From NCBI GenBank assembly GCA_000697335.1, contig JNEM01016282.1:1-10550 (forward strand): DNA of 10,550 bases. The letters are read 5' to 3'. Below are positions 7,357 to 10,550 of this stretch, piece after piece. Source of the stretch: Conidiobolus incongruus B7586 (taxonomy: Eukaryota; Entomophthoromycota; Entomophthoromycetes; Entomophthorales; Conidiobolaceae). The notes beneath the pieces are model-generated. The model made no database searches. It saw only the letters and a program-made list of their open reading frames with translations, and was not told the DNA's origin. Made by a program: the position numbers and the translations under genes. Numbering within the stretch: position 1 is the first letter of the stretch; each line of letters begins with the position of its first letter.

Positions 7357-10300
7357 TATATTTTCAAAGAGATAATTTCAAACAACCAATAACAAAATTT
7401 GTATAAAATATTTTGGTTAACGAGAAACTAAGAATATATAAATTTAAAGTATATTAATATGACTTTGTTAATAGAGATATTGCTCTACTAACACTTCATT
7501 AATGATATAAATAGCAAGATAAGATATTAGTCTTTTAGAGTTTAATATATTGAAAATAGTACTTAAATTTTATTGGCTATTTCTTCTATACTAGTTGTTC
7601 AATATATCCAATCAAATTCAAGGAATTACAATCGATCAATTTGATTGGATAAAGATTTATTAAGGTATGAACATAGATATTATCTAATATATTAACAAAA
7701 GATTAAAAGAATATACAGACAAACTTCTCAAGGCTAATCATATTTTTATTTTCAGATATATGGTGACGTTGGATTCAATATATTAATAAATGCATTATAT
7801 TTAATAAAAGATTTCCTTAACTGAATTGTATCCTTCATGCTATTTTATAATTAAATTGTTTTAAACTGTTTGTAACTGAAATTCTTTATATTTTTTGTTA
7901 ATTTAAAATATTTATTAAAGAATTAACTCTATTAAATGTAATTATAAAATATATAATATGAAATTATAAGTATACTTTTTATAATCATCAATATTGGTCA
8001 ATTCATTATTGTCCAATATCCTAAACATTTAACATAGTCTTAGCTACTAGATAAAAATTTTTAATTTTTTTAAAATTTACGATTGAAAAAATCATTTAGA
8101 TCGCTTCACCAATTTAAATAATTAAATAAATAATGTTTATTGAATAAGATTGATAAGATTGAATATAAACACAATTATCAAAATTTAAACAGATATAATT
8201 AAAAGAAATTTCAAATTCAAGTTCTTTTTCGATATCAATTGATACAAAGTGGAGTTATTGCATTAATTGTTACATTTATGATTAATCATTAATAACTAAT
8301 CCCGTTCAATAAACAAATATTTAAGAAATTTAACCATGAATTCACTTTACATATTAATCAAGGATAAATTTTCACATTGATTAATTAGTAAGTTAATTTA
8401 AATTTTCATCAGATTTGTTCATAATAGAATAAAATTACAAAGGAGAATTTATTATATTGCATATTATATATAAACGTAGGTTTTTTAATTTCGAATCAAT
8501 TTTTATTTAAATAATACTCTAAATCATACTTCGAACTATTGTATTTTTGAAAATATTTAATCAAATTAGTCATCACAATCAAATCAGAAAATCTATTTTT
8601 GACAATAGCTGATGTAAATAATTTGGAATTATATAATTTAATATACTGAATTAAAAAAATTTCCAAGCAATTCATTAAAGTAGATAGATATTATAGGATT
8701 ATTTAGATTACATTAATATTATAATAAATGAGTTAATTTAAATATTATATTACCTTTTTCGAAAACAATCAATTCACGTAGTGTTGATTTTTTTTTCGAT
8801 CTTTGTGGTTTAACATATAGTATATAAATATATATATTATAGCACTAATATTTATGATTAATTAAACTATTTTTATATGTAATATGTAATTTTTGAATGG
8901 TATTATAATTGGTTGACTAACTTTAAATAATTTATAATTAATTATCTTCAATTAAAATAGTCATAAATAAATGTAAATACCAAACCTAGTATCAATTATA
9001 TTTTACATATAATAGATTAATATATTATTTTCATATGATTAGAAAAAAATAAATATAATCTTGGTTGATAAGTAAGAGATATTTTTTTAATATTTTATTC
9101 AAAATATATTAATAGAATCACATTGTCAATTATTGAAGTTTTCAAAATAATTCATTAATATGTTGATATTCAATAATATCCTGAAAATTTAGTCAAAATT
9201 TAAGAAAAATAAAAATAAAAGGAATTATTAAGTATATATCCAACGTTCTATATAGAAGGATTTATCACAGAAATTACTCAAAATAATATAAATTTTAATA
9301 TGACATTATATATTATTAAATAGAGAATATTTTTTGAGAAACCATAGTATTTATTTAAAAATTTTTTTCAATATATATTGTTAAATTTACTTAAATTTAT
9401 CATTAATAAAACTTTGGCTATAATTATACAAAATAACCAGTATTATTCATACCCTATAAACCACCTATTTTTTGTTTTGGCAAATAACAATAATGAATTT
9501 GAGATTTATTAAAAAACAATTATAATATAATATTTAATAATATATGATTTGTAACATAATTTCTGGATATAGTAAAATATATTTAATATTATCTAAATTA
9601 TTTTTAAAAAATACTTTTATTAAGTAAATATTATGAAATTATTTAATCTTGTAATATATAAAGCCATTACACTGGTTAAACATAAATTGTAACTTTTGGT
9701 TATATATATTGATTTATTCTAATAATGAATTTATAAAATATCTTATTAATTAAATATTTAGAAAATATGATGTTTTTATATATGTATTTCTAGCGTAATA
9801 TATTATTAAAAGATAAAAAATAGCTTGAATGCTAGATAATAATACTTGGATATTATTATTAATTGATAATATTATAAACTTATAAGAAAAAACTAATTAT
9901 TCATTCAAACTAAATATCAAACTTTTCGAAATAATATAAATAATTAATACTGGTAGCTGATCTTTCTATATTCTAAGTTATGATTACTAATATATATAAT
10001 TCAGTATATTTTTTACTATATATTGCTATTACCTAATTTGATATATAATTTTAAATATCATCTTTAATATAAAACTATATATTAAAGTCCTTATTTAATT
10101 ATTTTAATATCCATATATATTAAATTTCTTTCTATTTATTAAAACTTTAATAAAAAATTTATTTATAACTAATATATTGAAATTTTTTATAAATATAATA
10201 TTCTTTTTTTAATAATTAAAAGAAATTAAGTTTGTTAAATTTAATCAATATTTTTGATATAATTAAAATTCTGTTAATTATCTCTTTAATATCTTTTGAA

Positions 10301-10550
10301 CATTATTCTATCTTAAATAATATATCTAATAAAGTTAATTAAACTTAAACTCATATTCTTTAAATAGTTTCTTTTTAATTTTGAATGAATTATTATTAAA
10401 TTTATTTAATTTTAATTTAATAAATGGTAAATTATTTATTTTTTGATTGTTTAAATAAATTATCAATATTGAAATATTAAATATATTTTAGATATATAAA
10501 AAATTAAATATATATGTTATTATCATAAAATTAAAAAAAGGGGAATTTTT
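7357..10550. other. Long A+T-rich gene-free DNA upstream of the methyltransferase
   Basis: These 3.2 kb are extremely A+T-rich, with dense stops in all six frames and no open frame of useful length. The first 500 bases (to about 7850) are a little more mixed and should include the promoter and 5' untranslated region of the methyltransferase gene. They also contain a 14-bp inverted repeat at 7605-7651. From about 7850 to the end I see only A/T-dominated DNA with short palindromes, for example ATGATTAATCAT at 8278-8289. There is no tRNA B-box, no rRNA-like block, no CRISPR-like or satellite-like periodic repeat, and no recognisable transposon ends. It could be an AT isochore, pericentromeric-type DNA or an old decayed repeat. 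Confidence 0.55.
7605..7651. repeat. Perfect 14-bp inverted repeat, 19-base loop
   Basis: TATCCAATCAAATT at 7605-7618 is exactly the reverse complement of AATTTGATTGGATA at 7638-7651, with 19 bases between. The arms contain several G-C pairs, unlike the plain A/T palindromes elsewhere in this region. It lies about 250 bases upstream of the methyltransferase start codon, so it could be a paired regulatory site or an RNA hairpin. In this base composition a chance origin cannot be excluded. Confidence 0.5.

Noticed and set aside
7435-7440. TATATA about 80 bases upstream of the methyltransferase start codon as a TATA box
   Set aside because: The position is plausible, but such strings occur everywhere in this DNA, so it has no weight without transcript start data.
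7752-7838. 28-codon - strand open frame upstream of the methyltransferase
   Set aside because: It is too short, has no motif and no splice partner; it may be chance in a slightly less A+T-rich patch.
8278-8289. 12-bp palindrome ATGATTAATCAT, TATCAATTGATA near 8232-8243, and the tandem ATAAGATTG pair near 8144-8161
   Set aside because: Short palindromes and two-copy repeats of this size are expected by chance in such A+T-rich sequence.
9421-9500. Slightly more complex patch with CCC and TGG triplets as a possible coding remnant
   Set aside because: No frame on either strand gives more than about twenty residues without a stop, and no family resemblance was seen.

Overview
The window reads as nuclear DNA of a filamentous or early-diverging fungus. 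The evidence is very A+T-rich intergenic DNA, tiny spliceosomal introns (about 50 to 63 bases, GT...AG, one with a clear TACTAAT branch site), a fungal-style Dap1 heme protein, and a Clr4/Su(var)3-9-type histone H3K9 methyltransferase carrying a chromodomain. The exact lineage cannot be fixed from this sequence. The low GC would suit lineages such as Entomophthoromycotina or Kickxellomycotina, but that is only a guess.

Layout from left to right: (1) 1-548, A+T-rich DNA with at most a trace of older coding sequence. (2) 549-1380, + strand, a decayed ribonuclease III plus double-stranded-RNA-binding-domain gene, most like the C-terminal end of a Dicer. One frame is still readable over about 250 codons but has seven stops and one frame change. 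(3) 1744-2320, - strand, an intact two-exon DAP1/PGRMC-type cytochrome b5-like gene (172 aa). (4) 2321-2692, a short divergent intergenic region. (5) 2693-3123, + strand, an unrecognised two-exon gene for a 126-aa basic protein. (6) 3124-3902, an A+T-rich spacer between convergent genes. (7) 3903-7356, - strand, one five-exon gene for a 1,076-aa protein: a long disordered Ser/Lys-rich N-terminal part, then chromodomain, pre-SET, SET and post-SET. Taken exon by exon it could be mistaken for several genes. All four introns are phase 0, and the complete lack of in-frame methionines between codon 59 and the last codon ties the exons into one gene. (8) 7357-10550, over 3 kb of extremely A+T-rich DNA in which I find no gene.

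Biologically, the window pairs a whole H3K9 methyltransferase gene with the wreck of a small-RNA-processing nuclease a few kilobases away. In many fungi, RNAi and H3K9 methylation act together in heterochromatin. Here one copy of the RNAi arm is dead and the chromatin arm is intact. Whether another Dicer survives elsewhere in the genome cannot be seen from this window. The methyltransferase has two SUMO-interacting-motif-like patches and a sumoylation consensus in its disordered part, plus unusual residues at two normally conserved SET positions.
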